DNA of 64,000 nucleotides, from NCBI RefSeq assembly GCF_001277235.1, contig NZ_CP012266.1, positions 4,278,001 to 4,342,000 on the forward strand, written 5' to 3'. This document shows, piece after piece, positions 24,531 through 34,044 of the stretch. The notes under the pieces were generated by a model. The model was not told the DNA's origin. It worked only from the letters and a program-made list of their open reading frames with translations, and searched no databases. Within the stretch, counting starts at the first letter, position 1. Each line of letters begins with the position of its first letter. The position numbers and the translations under genes are program-made. The stretch comes from Cronobacter dublinensis subsp. dublinensis LMG 23823. GTDB lineage: Bacteria; Pseudomonadota; Gammaproteobacteria; Enterobacterales; Enterobacteriaceae.

Positions 24531-26561
24531 ATGAACCTCTCCCCTCTCGCACTGTTCTTACTGCCGGCTATCGCGCTCGCGCAGTGGTCTGCCCCCGGCC
24601 TTCCCACGTTTCAGGAACAGACGCCAGGCGTGTTTGTCAGCAAAGGCGCGCTGAAAAAAGGCGCAGATCCGCTGCGCCTGACGCTTGATAACGCCTGCTG
24701 GCAACCCGCCGGGCCAGTCAGGCTCAACCAGATGCTCTCGCTTAAGCCGTGCGCTGAGCCGACGCCCGAGTGGCGACGCTTTCGCGACGGCAATTATCAG
24801 GTGCAGATAGACACGCGCTCCGGCACGCCGACACTCATGCTGAGCGTGGAGCAGGAAGGCGAAAAAGCGGCGGCGGACGTTGTGCGCCAGTGTCCGAAAT
24901 GGGACGGTAAACCGCTCACCGTGGCCGTCAAAGAGACGTTCCCCGAAGGCAGCAAGGTGCGCGATTTCTACAGCGGTAACATCGCCACGGTCACGCAGGG
25001 GAAAATCACCCTCACGCCCGCACCCGGCAGCAACGGGCTTCTGCTGCTGGAACGCGCCGAATCCAGCGCGCAGGCCGCGTTCAACTGGCACAACGCCACC
25101 GTCTATTTCGTCCTCACCGACCGCTTCGTTAATGGCGATCCGACTAACGACAACAGCTATGGCCGTCACAAAGACGGTATGCAGGAGATAGGCACCTTTC
25201 ACGGCGGCGATCTCAAGGGCCTTGCCAGCAAGCTGGATTATCTGCAAACGCTTGGCGTTAACGCGCTATGGATAAGCTCGCCGCTGGAGCAGATCCACGG
25301 CTGGGTAGGCGGCGGCACGAAAGGCGATTTTCCGCATTACGCTTATCACGGCTACTACCCGCAGGACTGGACAAAACTCGATGCCAATATGGGCACCCCG
25401 GACGATTTACGCCAGTTGGTGGATGAGGCGCACCGGCGCGGCATTCGCGTGTTGTTCGATGTGGTCATGAACCACGCGGGCTACGCCACGCTCGCCGATA
25501 TGCAGGAATTTCAGTTCGGCGCGCTCTACCTGAAAGGCGACGAGCTGAAAAAAACGCTGGGCGAGCGCTGGACGGACTGGCGTCCGGGGCCGGGCCAGAG
25601 CTGGCACAGCTTTAATGATTACATTAATTTCAGCGACAAAGCCGCATGGGATAAATGGTGGGGTAAAAAATGGATCCGCACGGATATTGGCGACTATGAC
25701 AGTCCCGGCTTTGACGACCTCACGATGTCGCTCGCCTTTTTACCCGATCTGAAAACCGAATCGACCCAGCCCTCCGGCCTGCCGCATTTTTATCAGCACA
25801 AACCTGATACCGCTGCGCAGTCCATCGACGGCGCTACCCCGCGCGATTATCTGACGCGCTGGCTCAGTCAGTGGGTGCGCGATTACGGCATTGACGGTTT
25901 CCGTGTCGATACCGCAAAACATGTGGAGCAGGCGGCCTGGCAGCAGCTTAAAAATGAAGCCAGCGCCGCGCTCGTCGACTGGAAAGCGAAAAACCCCACG
26001 AAGAAAATCGATGACGCGCCGTTCTGGATGACCGGTGAATCCTGGGGCCACGGCGTAATGCAGAGCGATTACTATCGCCACGGCTTCGATGCGATGATCA
26101 ATTTCGATTATCAGGAGCAGGCGGCAAAAGCCGCCGACTGTCTGGCGTATATCGACCCGACCTGGCAGCAGATGGCCGGGAAACTCCAGAGCTTCAACGT
26201 GCTGAGCTATCTCTCCTCTCATGACACCCGCCTGTTCCGCGAAGGCGGACCGCGCGCGGCAGAGCTCCTGCTACTCGCCCCTGGCGCCGTGCAAATCTAT
26301 TACGGTGACGAGAGCGAGCGGCCTTCAGGGCCTGGCGGATCGGATCCGCTCCAGGGCACGCGATCGGATATGAACTGGCAGGATCTCACCGGAAAAAGCG
26401 CGGCAACGCTCGCGCACTGGCAAAAGATAGGGCAGTTCCGCGCGCGTCACCCGGCCATTGGCGGCGGCAAACAGACCACGCTTTCGCTCAGCCAGGGCTA
26501 CGGCTTTGTACGTCAGCAAGGCGATGACGCCGTTATGGTTATCTGGGCGGGTCAACAGTAA
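24531..26561 (+). CDS. malS: MalS, periplasmic alpha-amylase
   Basis: A 676-residue secreted GH13 alpha-amylase, same length as in E. coli. The signal peptide ends near IALAQWS. The catalytic (beta/alpha)8 barrel shows region I DVVMNHAG, region II GFRVDTAKH (nucleophile Asp), region III GESWG (acid/base Glu) and region IV LSSHDTR. It releases maltohexaose and shorter maltodextrins from long dextrins in the periplasm for uptake. Cysteines in DNACWQ, LKPCAEP and VRQCPK in the N-terminal extension can form disulfides. MalT-like boxes precede it. Confidence 0.97.
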   Translation: MNLSPLALFLLPAIALAQWSAPGLPTFQEQTPGVFVSKGALKKGADPLRLTLDNACWQPAGPVRLNQMLSLKPCAEPTPEWRRFRDGNYQVQIDTRSGTPTLMLSVEQEGEKAAADVVRQCPKWDGKPLTVAVKETFPEGSKVRDFYSGNIATVTQGKITLTPAPGSNGLLLLERAESSAQAAFNWHNATVYFVLTDRFVNGDPTNDNSYGRHKDGMQEIGTFHGGDLKGLASKLDYLQTLGVNALWISSPLEQIHGWVGGGTKGDFPHYAYHGYYPQDWTKLDANMGTPDDLRQLVDEAHRRGIRVLFDVVMNHAGYATLADMQEFQFGALYLKGDELKKTLGERWTDWRPGPGQSWHSFNDYINFSDKAAWDKWWGKKWIRTDIGDYDSPGFDDLTMSLAFLPDLKTESTQPSGLPHFYQHKPDTAAQSIDGATPRDYLTRWLSQWVRDYGIDGFRVDTAKHVEQAAWQQLKNEASAALVDWKAKNPTKKIDDAPFWMTGESWGHGVMQSDYYRHGFDAMINFDYQEQAAKAADCLAYIDPTWQQMAGKLQSFNVLSYLSSHDTRLFREGGPRAAELLLLAPGAVQIYYGDESERPSGPGGSDPLQGTRSDMNWQDLTGKSAATLAHWQKIGQFRARHPAIGGGKQTTLSLSQGYGFVRQQGDDAVMVIWAGQQ

Positions 26562-26736
26562 ACGCCGGGCGGCGCGCCTTTCCCCACGCGCCGCCCTTTT
26601 AACCAGCATTAAATCCTGCCAGTTTTTAACATCGAAACATTTTGCATCAGAAAAGCGTTCGTCCACCGATTTGCACCATGCCAGTTGTAGCGCTATGGTT
26701 AGCCTCTTTTTAAAAGAATGCGACAGACTGACCGCT

Positions 26737-27993
26737 ATGACGTTTTCACTTTTCGGCGATAAATTTACCCGCCATGCAGGCATTACGCGCCTCATGGAGG
26801 ATCTCAACGACGGATTACGCACCCCTGGCGCTATCATGCTGGGCGGCGGAAACCCGGCACAAATCCCGGCGATGAATGCCTATTTCCAGGCGCTGCTGGC
26901 CTCGATGCTGGAAAGCGGCAAAGTCACTGATGCGCTTTGCAATTATGATGGTCCGCGCGGAAAAAGTGAGCTGCTGGTGGCCCTTGCGGGGATGTTGAGA
27001 AATGAGTTTGGCTGGGATGTTGAACCACAGAATATTGCACTGACAAACGGCAGCCAGAGCGCATTTTTCTACTTGTTTAACCTGTTTGCCGGTCGTCAGG
27101 CAGACGGCACCTCGAAAAAGGTGCTGTTCCCGCTTGCGCCGGAATACATCGGTTATGCGGACTCCGGGCTGGAAGACGATCTTTTTGTCTCCGCGCGCCC
27201 GAACATCGAACTGCTGCCGGAAGGCCAGTTTAAGTATCACGTCGATTTCGAACACCTGCATATCGGCCCGGAAACCGGCATGATCTGCGTCTCGCGCCCG
27301 ACCAACCCGACGGGTAACGTCATCACCGACGACGAGCTTATCAAGCTCGACGCGCTGGCGAACCAGCACAACATTCCGCTGGTGATCGATAACGCCTACG
27401 GCCTGCCGTTCCCTGGCATCATCTTCAGCGAGGCGCGCCCGCTGTGGAATCCGAACATTATCCTGTGCATGAGCCTGTCCAAGCTCGGGCTGCCAGGCAG
27501 CCGTTGCGGCATTATCATCGGCAACGAGAAAGTCATTTCCGCTATCAGCAATATGAACGGAATCATCAGCCTGGCGCCCGGCGGCATCGGGCCTGCGATG
27601 GCCTGCGAAATGATCAAACGCAACGACCTGCTGCGCCTGTCGCAGGATGTCATTAAGCCTTTTTATCAGCAGCGCGTGCAGGAGACGATCGCCACGATCC
27701 GCCGCTATCTCTCGCCGGAACGTTGCCTGATCCACAAGCCGGAAGGCGCCATTTTCCTGTGGCTGTGGTTTAAAGATTTGCCAATCACTACCGAACTGCT
27801 TTATCAGCGCCTGAAAAAACGCGGCGTGCTGATGGTGCCAGGCGATTTCTTCTTCCCGGGTCTCGATAAACCCTGGCCGCACACGCACCAGTGCATGCGC
27901 ATGAACTATGTGCCGGAGCCGGAGAAAATCGAGGCGGGCGTGAAAATCCTGGCCGAAGAGATCGAGCGCGCCTGGCAGGAAGCGGGCCAGTAA
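26737..27993 (+). CDS. avtA: Valine-pyruvate transaminase
   Basis: A 418-residue PLP enzyme, fold-type I aminotransferase. It transfers the amino group of L-alanine to 2-ketoisovalerate and so interconverts valine/pyruvate with alanine. The PLP lysine is in CMSLSKLGLPGSRCG; VSRPTNPTGNV and IDNAYGLPFPG hold the cofactor. The start MTFSLFGDKFTRH matches the E. coli protein; the much longer open frame upstream is not coding. It follows malS as in E. coli and ends at a strong terminator shared with yicI. Confidence 0.96.
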   Translation: MTFSLFGDKFTRHAGITRLMEDLNDGLRTPGAIMLGGGNPAQIPAMNAYFQALLASMLESGKVTDALCNYDGPRGKSELLVALAGMLRNEFGWDVEPQNIALTNGSQSAFFYLFNLFAGRQADGTSKKVLFPLAPEYIGYADSGLEDDLFVSARPNIELLPEGQFKYHVDFEHLHIGPETGMICVSRPTNPTGNVITDDELIKLDALANQHNIPLVIDNAYGLPFPGIIFSEARPLWNPNIILCMSLSKLGLPGSRCGIIIGNEKVISAISNMNGIISLAPGGIGPAMACEMIKRNDLLRLSQDVIKPFYQQRVQETIATIRRYLSPERCLIHKPEGAIFLWLWFKDLPITTELLYQRLKKRGVLMVPGDFFFPGLDKPWPHTHQCMRMNYVPEPEKIEAGVKILAEEIERAWQEAGQ

Positions 27994-28013
27994 CGCTCGC
28001 TTAGCCTCTCAGG

Positions 28014-28042
28014 CAAAACGCCGCCCGCGGGCGGCGTTTTTG
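28014..28042. terminator. Bidirectional terminator between avtA and yicI
   Basis: AAAACGCCGCC-CG-CGG GCGGCGTTTT type hairpin: AAAACGCCGCCC pairs with GGGCGGCGTTTT around a very short loop, with T-run on the right and A-run on the left, between the convergent genes. Confidence 0.88.
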
Positions 28043-28046
28043 TTGC

Positions 28047-30368
28047 TTACAGCGTAATGCTCAACGCCTGCGCGCCGCGCTCAGGCGTTACCACAATGCC
28101 CCATTCGCTGCCCGCGCCACTGCCGCCCTGCACGCTCGCCACCTGCTGAACGTTGCGCAGGCAGAGCGTCCACCCTGTCGCGTTGCCGTCCCCTTCGACG
28201 GTCAGGCGGTTGCCCTCGCGCGTCACGCGCAGCGTAAACGCCGTCTTGCCGTCAGCGGCAGGCACCTCGCAGCGCGCGTCGCGGCCTTCCGCCAGGTTAA
28301 ACAGCTGGAACGCCGTGCCCTCATGCCAGGCGTAATCGGGTTTCTGATCGTTATTGCCGAGCGCCAGCAGCGTGTTGTCGCGCACATAGACCGGCAGGCT
28401 CAGGACGTCGTGCCGCTGTTTATGCCAGCGGCTGCCGGGCAGCTCGTCGTTGCGCCACAGGTGCGTCCAGCGCCCTTCGGGTAAGTAAAACGCCACGTCG
28501 CCCGCCTCGCTGAACACCGGCGCGACCAGCACGGCGTCGCCGAGCATATACTGGCGGTCGAGATAATCGCAGGCCGGGTCATCGGGGAATTCCAGCATCA
28601 TGGCACGCATCACCGGCGTGCCGCATTCGTGCGCTAACGCCGACTGACGATAGAGATAAGGCATCAGACGGCATTTCAGCTGCGTGAAGTGGCGCACCAC
28701 GTCGCAGGCTTCGTCATCATACGCCCACGGCACGCGGTACGATTTGCTGCCGTGAAGGCGGCTGTGGCTGGAGAGCAGCCCAAACGCGCACCAGCGTTTA
28801 TAGACATGCGCCGGCGCGGTGTTTTCAAAGCCGCCGATATCATGGCTCCAGAAACCGAACCCGGAAAGCCCGATAGACAGCCCGCCGCGCAGGCTTTCAG
28901 CCATTGATTCATAATTAGCGTAGCAGTCGCCGCCCCAGTGCACCGGGAACTGCTGCGCGCCCACCGAGGCCGAGCGGGCGAACAGCACCGCTTCTTCCTC
29001 GCCCACGGTCTCTTTAAGGACGTTCCAGACCAGTTCGTTATAGAGGAACGCGTAATGGTTGTGCATTTTTTGCGGGTCAGCGCCGTTATGCCACACCACG
29101 TCAGTCGGGATGCGCTCGCCAAAATCGGTTTTAAAGCAGTCGACGCCCATCTTCACCAGCCGTTTCAGATGGCCCGCGTACCATTCACACGCCGCCGGGT
29201 TGGTGAAGTCGACGATGCCCTGCCCCGGCTGCCATTTATCCCACTGCCACACCGCGCCGTTCGGGCGTTTCAGCAGATAGCCTTTTTCCATTCCTTCGCG
29301 GAACAGCGGCGATTTCTGGCCGATATACGGATTGATCCAGACGCAGATTTTCAGGCCGCGGGCTTTGAGACGCGTTAGCATGCCTTCCGGGTCCGGGAAG
29401 GTCGCCGGGTCCCATTCGAAATCACACCACTGAAACGCCTTCATCCAGAAGCAGTCAAAGTGAAAGACATGCAGCGGCAGCTCACGCGCCGCCATGCCGT
29501 CGATAAAGCGATTGACCGTCTCTTCGTCATAGTTAGTGGTAAACGACGTGGTGAGCCACAGCCCGAACGACCAGGCGGGCGGCAGCGCCGGACGGCCCGT
29601 CAGCCAGGTATAACGGTCGAGCACCGCTTTTGGCGTCGGGCCGTCGATGACGAAATACTCCAGGTATTCGCCCGCCACGCTGAACTGCACCTTCGAGACT
29701 TTTTCAGAGGCCACTTCGAAGGAGACGCACTCCGGGTGATTTACCAGCACGCCATAACCGCGGTTGGTCAGGTAAAACGGAATGTTTTTGTACGCCTGCT
29801 CGGTGCTCGTGCCGCCGTCGCGATTCCAGGTCTCCACCGTCTGGCCGTTCTTCACCAGGGCGGTAAAACGCTCGCCGAGGCCGTACACCGTCTCGCCGAC
29901 ACCCAGATCCAGCCGCTCGAACATAGATGCCGCGCCGTTGCCATCCTGCACATAGCCGTTGTTCTTCGCCTGGCTGCCGGTAATACGCTCGCCGTCACGC
30001 AGAAAATCGAGTGCCCAGTTTTCGCCTTTGGTCACCCGCACGCTGAGACTGCCGCTTTTCAGCTCGGCATAGCTCTCGGTTTCGCACATCGTTACCGGCA
30101 CGTTTTTCAGCACATTAAGCGGATAATGCGGGCCGTTATCCGGCACGCCCTGAAAATGCGCGATACGCACCCCAACGATACCCTCCTGCGGCGAGAAAAA
30201 GCGCAGCGTAAAAAGCGGAATATCCAGCTGCCCGGCACGTTCGCGCACGTCACGCGGCGCGGCATAGACAATCATGTCGCCGTCGCGCTGCTCGACATCA
30301 AACACCTGAATGGGATGCAGCAGGCTTAAACCCGGCTGTATCAGCCAGTTTCCGTCACTGATTTTCAT
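28047..30368 (-). CDS. yicI: Alpha-xylosidase YicI (GH31)
   Basis: A 773-residue cytoplasmic glycoside hydrolase family 31 enzyme that removes alpha-linked xylose from short xyloglucan fragments such as isoprimeverose. The nucleophile is the Asp in CFKTDFGERIP and the acid/base the Asp in WGGDCYANYESM, as in E. coli YicI. N-terminal beta-sandwich and C-terminal beta domains are present by length. It lies 3 bases downstream of the transporter gene yicJ, so the two form an operon. The xylose released can enter xylAB, whose genes lie about 10 kb away. Confidence 0.97.
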   Translation of the reverse strand: MKISDGNWLIQPGLSLLHPIQVFDVEQRDGDMIVYAAPRDVRERAGQLDIPLFTLRFFSPQEGIVGVRIAHFQGVPDNGPHYPLNVLKNVPVTMCETESYAELKSGSLSVRVTKGENWALDFLRDGERITGSQAKNNGYVQDGNGAASMFERLDLGVGETVYGLGERFTALVKNGQTVETWNRDGGTSTEQAYKNIPFYLTNRGYGVLVNHPECVSFEVASEKVSKVQFSVAGEYLEYFVIDGPTPKAVLDRYTWLTGRPALPPAWSFGLWLTTSFTTNYDEETVNRFIDGMAARELPLHVFHFDCFWMKAFQWCDFEWDPATFPDPEGMLTRLKARGLKICVWINPYIGQKSPLFREGMEKGYLLKRPNGAVWQWDKWQPGQGIVDFTNPAACEWYAGHLKRLVKMGVDCFKTDFGERIPTDVVWHNGADPQKMHNHYAFLYNELVWNVLKETVGEEEAVLFARSASVGAQQFPVHWGGDCYANYESMAESLRGGLSIGLSGFGFWSHDIGGFENTAPAHVYKRWCAFGLLSSHSRLHGSKSYRVPWAYDDEACDVVRHFTQLKCRLMPYLYRQSALAHECGTPVMRAMMLEFPDDPACDYLDRQYMLGDAVLVAPVFSEAGDVAFYLPEGRWTHLWRNDELPGSRWHKQRHDVLSLPVYVRDNTLLALGNNDQKPDYAWHEGTAFQLFNLAEGRDARCEVPAADGKTAFTLRVTREGNRLTVEGDGNATGWTLCLRNVQQVASVQGGSGAGSEWGIVVTPERGAQALSITL

Positions 30369-30371
30369 GAC

Positions 30372-31775
30372 TTACCCCTTTGACTCGTGGAATGCATCGC
30401 TGACCGACCCCGTTTCAAACGCTTTCTGGTTATTGCGCGCGCCCTGCGCCAGTTCCGCCAGGATGTCTTTCAAAAACGGTGTTTTCAGCGTGTAGTAACG
30501 TTTCGCGATGATAGCGCTCAGTACGTAGCAGACGCCCGGCGCGAGGGTGAACAGCGAGATAATGATGGTGAGCGTGGCGCCGTTCTGGGCTTTCGCGGCA
30601 GCGTCATAGCCGCCGCCTGCCAGCATCCAGCCGATAAGCGCGCCGCCGAGCGCCAGGCCCAGTTTCAGGACAAACAGCGTGCCCGCGAAACTGATACCGG
30701 TCAGGCGTTTGCCGTTGCGCCATTCGCCGTAATCGACCGTGTCGGACATCATGACCCACTGAATGGGCGTGACCAGCTGATGGAGGACGCCGATGACAAA
30801 GATAAAGACGAACATCACAAGGGTGGCGCTCATCGGCACGAAGAACATGGCGACGCTCAGGACCGCCAGCGCGGCGTTGGTCCACCAGAAGACGCTCACT
30901 TTGCACTTCCAGTCGGTGAGCGGTTTAGCGAGCGCACTGCCGAACAGGTTGCCGACGCAGTAAAGGCCGAGGAACCAGGAGAACAGCGCGGCGTCGCCCA
31001 TAATCCAGGTGACGTAGTACATCATCGCCCCGCCACGCACGCACACCGCGAGGATATTCAGCAGGGTCAGCACGCCCACGACGCGCCACTGGTCGTTTTG
31101 CAGGATATCGCGCAAGTCTTCACGCATGGTCGAGGTCGTGGGCGGTGCCTCGACACGCTCTTTGGTCGTGAAGAAACAAAACGCGAGCATCAAAAACGCC
31201 ACGACAGCCAGCACAGCGATCCCTGCCTGAAAGCCGAATGCCTTATCGTCGCCGCCAAAAAAATTCACCAGCGGCATCATCAGTACTGTGGAGAGCATGC
31301 CACCTGCCGTGGCCAGCACGAAGCGCCAGGATTGCAGCGAGATGCGCTGCTGCGGATCGCTGGTGATAACGCCGCCCAGCGCGCAATAAGGAATATTCAC
31401 GACCGTATACATCAGCGTCAGCAGCGTGTAAGTCGCTGCCGCGTAGATCATTTTGCCGGTGAGGCTGAGTTCCGGCGTGCTATAGGCGAATACGCACACC
31501 ACGCCGAACGGCAGCGCGCCAAACAGCACCCACGGGCGAAATTTGCCCCAGCGGCTGCGGGTGCGATCGGCAATCAGTCCCATTGCCGGATCTGATATCG
31601 CATCCAGCGCGCGGGCCAGCAGAAACATGGTGCCAACGAAACCGGCGGGAATGCCGAAGATATCGGTGTAGAAAAACATCATATAAAGCATGACGTTATC
31701 AAAAACGATATGGCTTGCGGCGTCTCCCATGCCGTAGCCAATCTTCTCCTTCACGGAAAGCGCTTGCTCACTCAT
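30372..31775 (-). CDS. yicJ: YicJ, GPH-family sugar:cation symporter
   Basis: A 467-residue glycoside-pentoside-hexuronide transporter with 12 membrane helices. Signatures include YGMGDAASHIVFDNVMLYMMFFYTD at the start, DPAMGLIADRTRSRWGKFRPW after helix 2, and DTVDYGEWRNGKRLTG in the central loop. It is probably the importer of the alpha-xyloside cleaved by YicI. First gene of yicJI, divergent from selC. The substrate is inferred from the operon. Confidence 0.94.
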   Translation of the reverse strand: MSEQALSVKEKIGYGMGDAASHIVFDNVMLYMMFFYTDIFGIPAGFVGTMFLLARALDAISDPAMGLIADRTRSRWGKFRPWVLFGALPFGVVCVFAYSTPELSLTGKMIYAAATYTLLTLMYTVVNIPYCALGGVITSDPQQRISLQSWRFVLATAGGMLSTVLMMPLVNFFGGDDKAFGFQAGIAVLAVVAFLMLAFCFFTTKERVEAPPTTSTMREDLRDILQNDQWRVVGVLTLLNILAVCVRGGAMMYYVTWIMGDAALFSWFLGLYCVGNLFGSALAKPLTDWKCKVSVFWWTNAALAVLSVAMFFVPMSATLVMFVFIFVIGVLHQLVTPIQWVMMSDTVDYGEWRNGKRLTGISFAGTLFVLKLGLALGGALIGWMLAGGGYDAAAKAQNGATLTIIISLFTLAPGVCYVLSAIIAKRYYTLKTPFLKDILAELAQGARNNQKAFETGSVSDAFHESKG

Positions 31776-32007
31776 TGGGCGGTCCTCATCAGCGATACGC
31801 GAAATTTCACTTAGGGTTTTAACGCCGTTCAGAGCCCCCAGAAATTCTGTTTTCTGGTAATTTCTTTATGATTCTTGATTTCTGTGATCGCGTTAACTCG
31901 CTGATGCAACAAATGAATAATTTTTGTGACCGGTAACAGGCGAAAAATACTTAAGCAAAACCGTATTACGCCCGTTCGGGAGGCGAAAAAAGAGTGTGAC
32001 GGGGGTA

Positions 32008-32036
32008 TTGGTAAGCGTCTGAAACGCGCCTATAAT
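32008..32036 (+). promoter_or_regulatory. selC promoter
   Basis: TTGGTA (32008-32013), a 17-base spacer and a perfect TATAAT (32031-32036) are followed by a GC-rich stretch (GCGCCGGCC) typical of stable-RNA promoters. The tRNA begins about 30 bases downstream. Confidence 0.8.
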
Positions 32037-32066
32037 GCGCCGGCCTCCATGTAGCAATGCAGGCGC

Positions 32067-32161
32067 GGAAGATCGTCGTCTCCGGTGAGGCGGCTGGACT
32101 TCAAATCCAGTTGGGACCGCCAGCGGCCCCGGGCAGGTTCGACTCCTGTGATCTTCCGCCA
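32067..32161 (+). tRNA. selC: tRNA-Sec (selenocysteine, UCA anticodon)
   Basis: The 95-base gene starts GGAAGATCGTCGTCTCCGG and ends GATCTTCCGCCA with the CCA encoded. The 8-bp acceptor stem (GGAAGATC/GATCTTCC), the TCA anticodon in GGCTGGACTTCAAATCCAG and the long variable arm identify selenocysteine tRNA, which SelA converts and SelB delivers to UGA codons. It differs from the E. coli gene at a few variable-arm positions only. The 3' end is the attachment site of the adjoining element. Confidence 0.98.
32140..32153 (+). repeat. attL core within the selC 3' end
   Basis: CGACTCCTGTGATC lies in the T-arm/acceptor part of selC and is repeated exactly at 35184-35197, the far edge of the AT-rich segment. 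This is the usual attachment core of P4-type integrases at selC. Confidence 0.8.
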
Positions 32162-32323
32162 GAGTTCCTCCACACCCCTCCAAGAAAGCCTAAAAAAATC
32201 CTTTATTTTCAATAAATATTGTAAATACATCATCCGTAACAGTCTGGCAGGTTCTCCCTGGATCCATAAAAATATATCTAGTGATGTGTATAGATTTTTT
32301 ATACATATTTTTGGCTTATACGC

Positions 32324-32735
32324 ATGGCGCTTACAGATATACAAGTCAAACGAGCAAGGCCCCAAGACAAGCCATACACATTAAACGATGGGCAAGGCCT
32401 GTCATTACTCATCAATCCCGATGGCTCGAAGGGCTGGCATTTCCGTTTCCGCTTTGCGGGGAAAGCGCGGTTAATGTCATTTGGTAGCTACGATTTGGTG
32501 AGCCTTGCAGAAGCACGTGAGAAGCGTGACAACGCCCGTAAGCAAGTTGCTAATGGCATTGACCCAGTAGAGGAACGCAAAGCATTTAAACTCGCTCAAA
32601 AGATATCAACAGATAACTCTTTCGAATCAGTAAGCCGTGAGTGGCATTCAACTAAAGCCGACCGCTGGACTATTGCTTATCGTGAAGAAATCATCAAAAC
32701 ATTTGAGCAGGATGTTTTCCCTTTTATTGGTAAAT
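32324..32735 (+). pseudogene. P4-type tyrosine integrase, truncated by an insertion sequence
   Basis: Only the first 137 codons remain. They encode the N-terminal DUF4102-like arm-binding domain (MALTDIQVKRARPQDKPYTL, DGQGLSLLI, WHFRFRFAGK, SFGSYDLVSLAEAREKRDNARKQVANGIDPVEERKA) and the beginning of the core-binding domain. The catalytic Arg-His-Arg-Tyr domain is missing: the frame runs into the IS left end and no remainder is found on the other side. It sits about 160 bases past selC, the standard place for an integrase using that tRNA. It can have no recombinase activity. Confidence 0.9.
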
Positions 32736-32806
32736 TGACCTGCTCCCCGTTGATTAATACACCGCGATGTTAGTAATGTCTTCATAAGCCACATGAGGAC
32801 ATCCCC

Positions 32807-33070
32807 ATGAAGAAGCGTTTTTCCGACGAACAGATCATCAGTATCCTCCGCGAGGCTGAAGCCGGGGTTTCTGCCCGTGAGCTCTGCCGTAAGCACGCCA
32901 TTTCCGACGCCACCTTTTACACCTGGCGCAAGAAGTATGGCGGTATGGAGGTGCCCGAGGTTAAGCGCCTGAAGTCGCTTGAGGAAGAGAACGCCAGACT
33001 CAAGAAGCTGCTTGCCGAAGCCATGCTGGATAAGGAGGCGCTTCAGGTGGCTCTGGGGCGAAAGTACTGA
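32807..33070 (+). CDS. IS3-family transposase OrfA
   Basis: An 87-residue helix-turn-helix protein (KKRFSDEQIISILREAEAG, ELCRKHAISDATFYTWRKKYGG) with a C-terminal leucine zipper (RLKSLEEENARLKKLLAEAML). It binds the IS ends and forms the N-terminus of the OrfAB transposase. Near its stop the sequence GCGAAAGTACTGA could allow slippage by -1 into orfB, whose frame is open upstream of its first ATG (reading LTTGQKREAVEF). Confidence 0.93.
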   Translation: MKKRFSDEQIISILREAEAGVSARELCRKHAISDATFYTWRKKYGGMEVPEVKRLKSLEEENARLKKLLAEAMLDKEALQVALGRKY

Positions 33071-33102
33071 CGACAGGCCAGAAGCGGGAAGCCGTTGAGT
33101 TT

Positions 33103-33927
33103 ATGTGTGATGCAACCGGTCTGTCGCAACGTCGAGCCTGCAGGCTTACAGGTTTGTCTCTGTCGACCTGCCGCTACGAGGCTCAGCGTCCGGCGGTTGA
33201 TGCGCATTTATCAGAGCGCATTATTGAGCTGGCACTGGAGCGCAGGCGTTTTGGCTACCGCCGCATCTGGCAATTACTGCGCCGTGAAGGCCTTCAGGTT
33301 AATCACAAGCGCGTGTACCGTCTTTATCATCTCAGCGGGCTGGGCGTAAAACGCAGACGACGTCGTAAAGGACTGGCAACGGAACGTCTGCCGCTGCTCC
33401 GCCCGGAAGCGCCCAACCTGACCTGGTCGATGGATTTCGTCATGGACGCACTGGCCACCGGTCGCAGGATAAAGTGCCTGACCTGTGTGGACGACTTCAC
33501 GAAGGAGTGCCTGACAATTACCACAGCATTCGGGATTTCAGGCGTTCAGGTCACGCGTATACTGGACAGCATTGCACTGTTTCGAGGCTATCCGGCGACA
33601 ATAAGAACTGACCAGGGGCCGGAGTTTACCTGCCGCGTACTGGATCAATGGGCCTTTGAGCATGGTGTTGAGTTGCGCTTAATCCAGCCGGGCAAGCCAA
33701 CGCAGAACGGATTTATTGAGAGCTTTAACGGACGATTTCGCGATGAATGTCTGAATGAGCACTGGTTCAGCGATATCGTTCACGCCAGGAAAATCATTAA
33801 TGACTGGCGGCAGGATTATAACGAGTGTCGTCCACATTCGGCACTGAATTATCAGACGCCATCAGAGTTTGCAGCACGGTGGCGAAATGAAAAATATGAA
33901 GATAAACAAACCGACATTACTAACTGA
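33103..33927 (+). CDS. IS3-family transposase OrfB (DDE domain)
   Basis: The 274-residue catalytic part. The N-terminal HTH_21-type segment includes RRFGYRRIWQLLRREG; the rve integrase core has the three acidic residues in SMDFVMD, RTDQGPEF and FIESFNGRFRDECLNE with the usual D-D-35-E spacing. It is normally made as an OrfAB fusion by -1 frameshifting. It is full length and ends with the IS407-group C-terminus (RPHSALNYQTPSEFA). Confidence 0.95.
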   Translation: MCDATGLSQRRACRLTGLSLSTCRYEAQRPAVDAHLSERIIELALERRRFGYRRIWQLLRREGLQVNHKRVYRLYHLSGLGVKRRRRRKGLATERLPLLRPEAPNLTWSMDFVMDALATGRRIKCLTCVDDFTKECLTITTAFGISGVQVTRILDSIALFRGYPATIRTDQGPEFTCRVLDQWAFEHGVELRLIQPGKPTQNGFIESFNGRFRDECLNEHWFSDIVHARKIINDWRQDYNECRPHSALNYQTPSEFAARWRNEKYEDKQTDITN

Positions 33928-34044
33928 CGGTTGTATCTAATACTGGGGGCAGGTCACTGTGGGTTATGGCTGAAAATATGCTTCATCTTCTTTGATATAA
34001 TGGAACTTGGGCCCTACCAAAAAGGTAAGGCCTAATCTTAAGAA

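Larger units (their letters stand above)
32736..33956 (+). mobile_element. IS3-family (IS407-group) insertion sequence, 1221 bp
   Basis: The left end TGACCTGCTCCCCGTTGATT and the inverted right end TGACCTGCCCCCAGTATTAG form imperfect terminal inverted repeats, which continue with a shared GTTAGTAATGTC further inside. Two frames, orfA and orfB in the -1 frame, encode the transposase. The four flanking bases are AAAT on the left and CTGT on the right, so no target duplication is seen. Both frames look intact. I do not assign a specific IS name. Confidence 0.92.

Noticed and set aside
30387..31595. A 402-codon open frame opposite yicJ
   Set aside because: Antisense of a certain transporter gene; very rich in His, Arg, Asp and Gln as expected from reversed hydrophobic codons.
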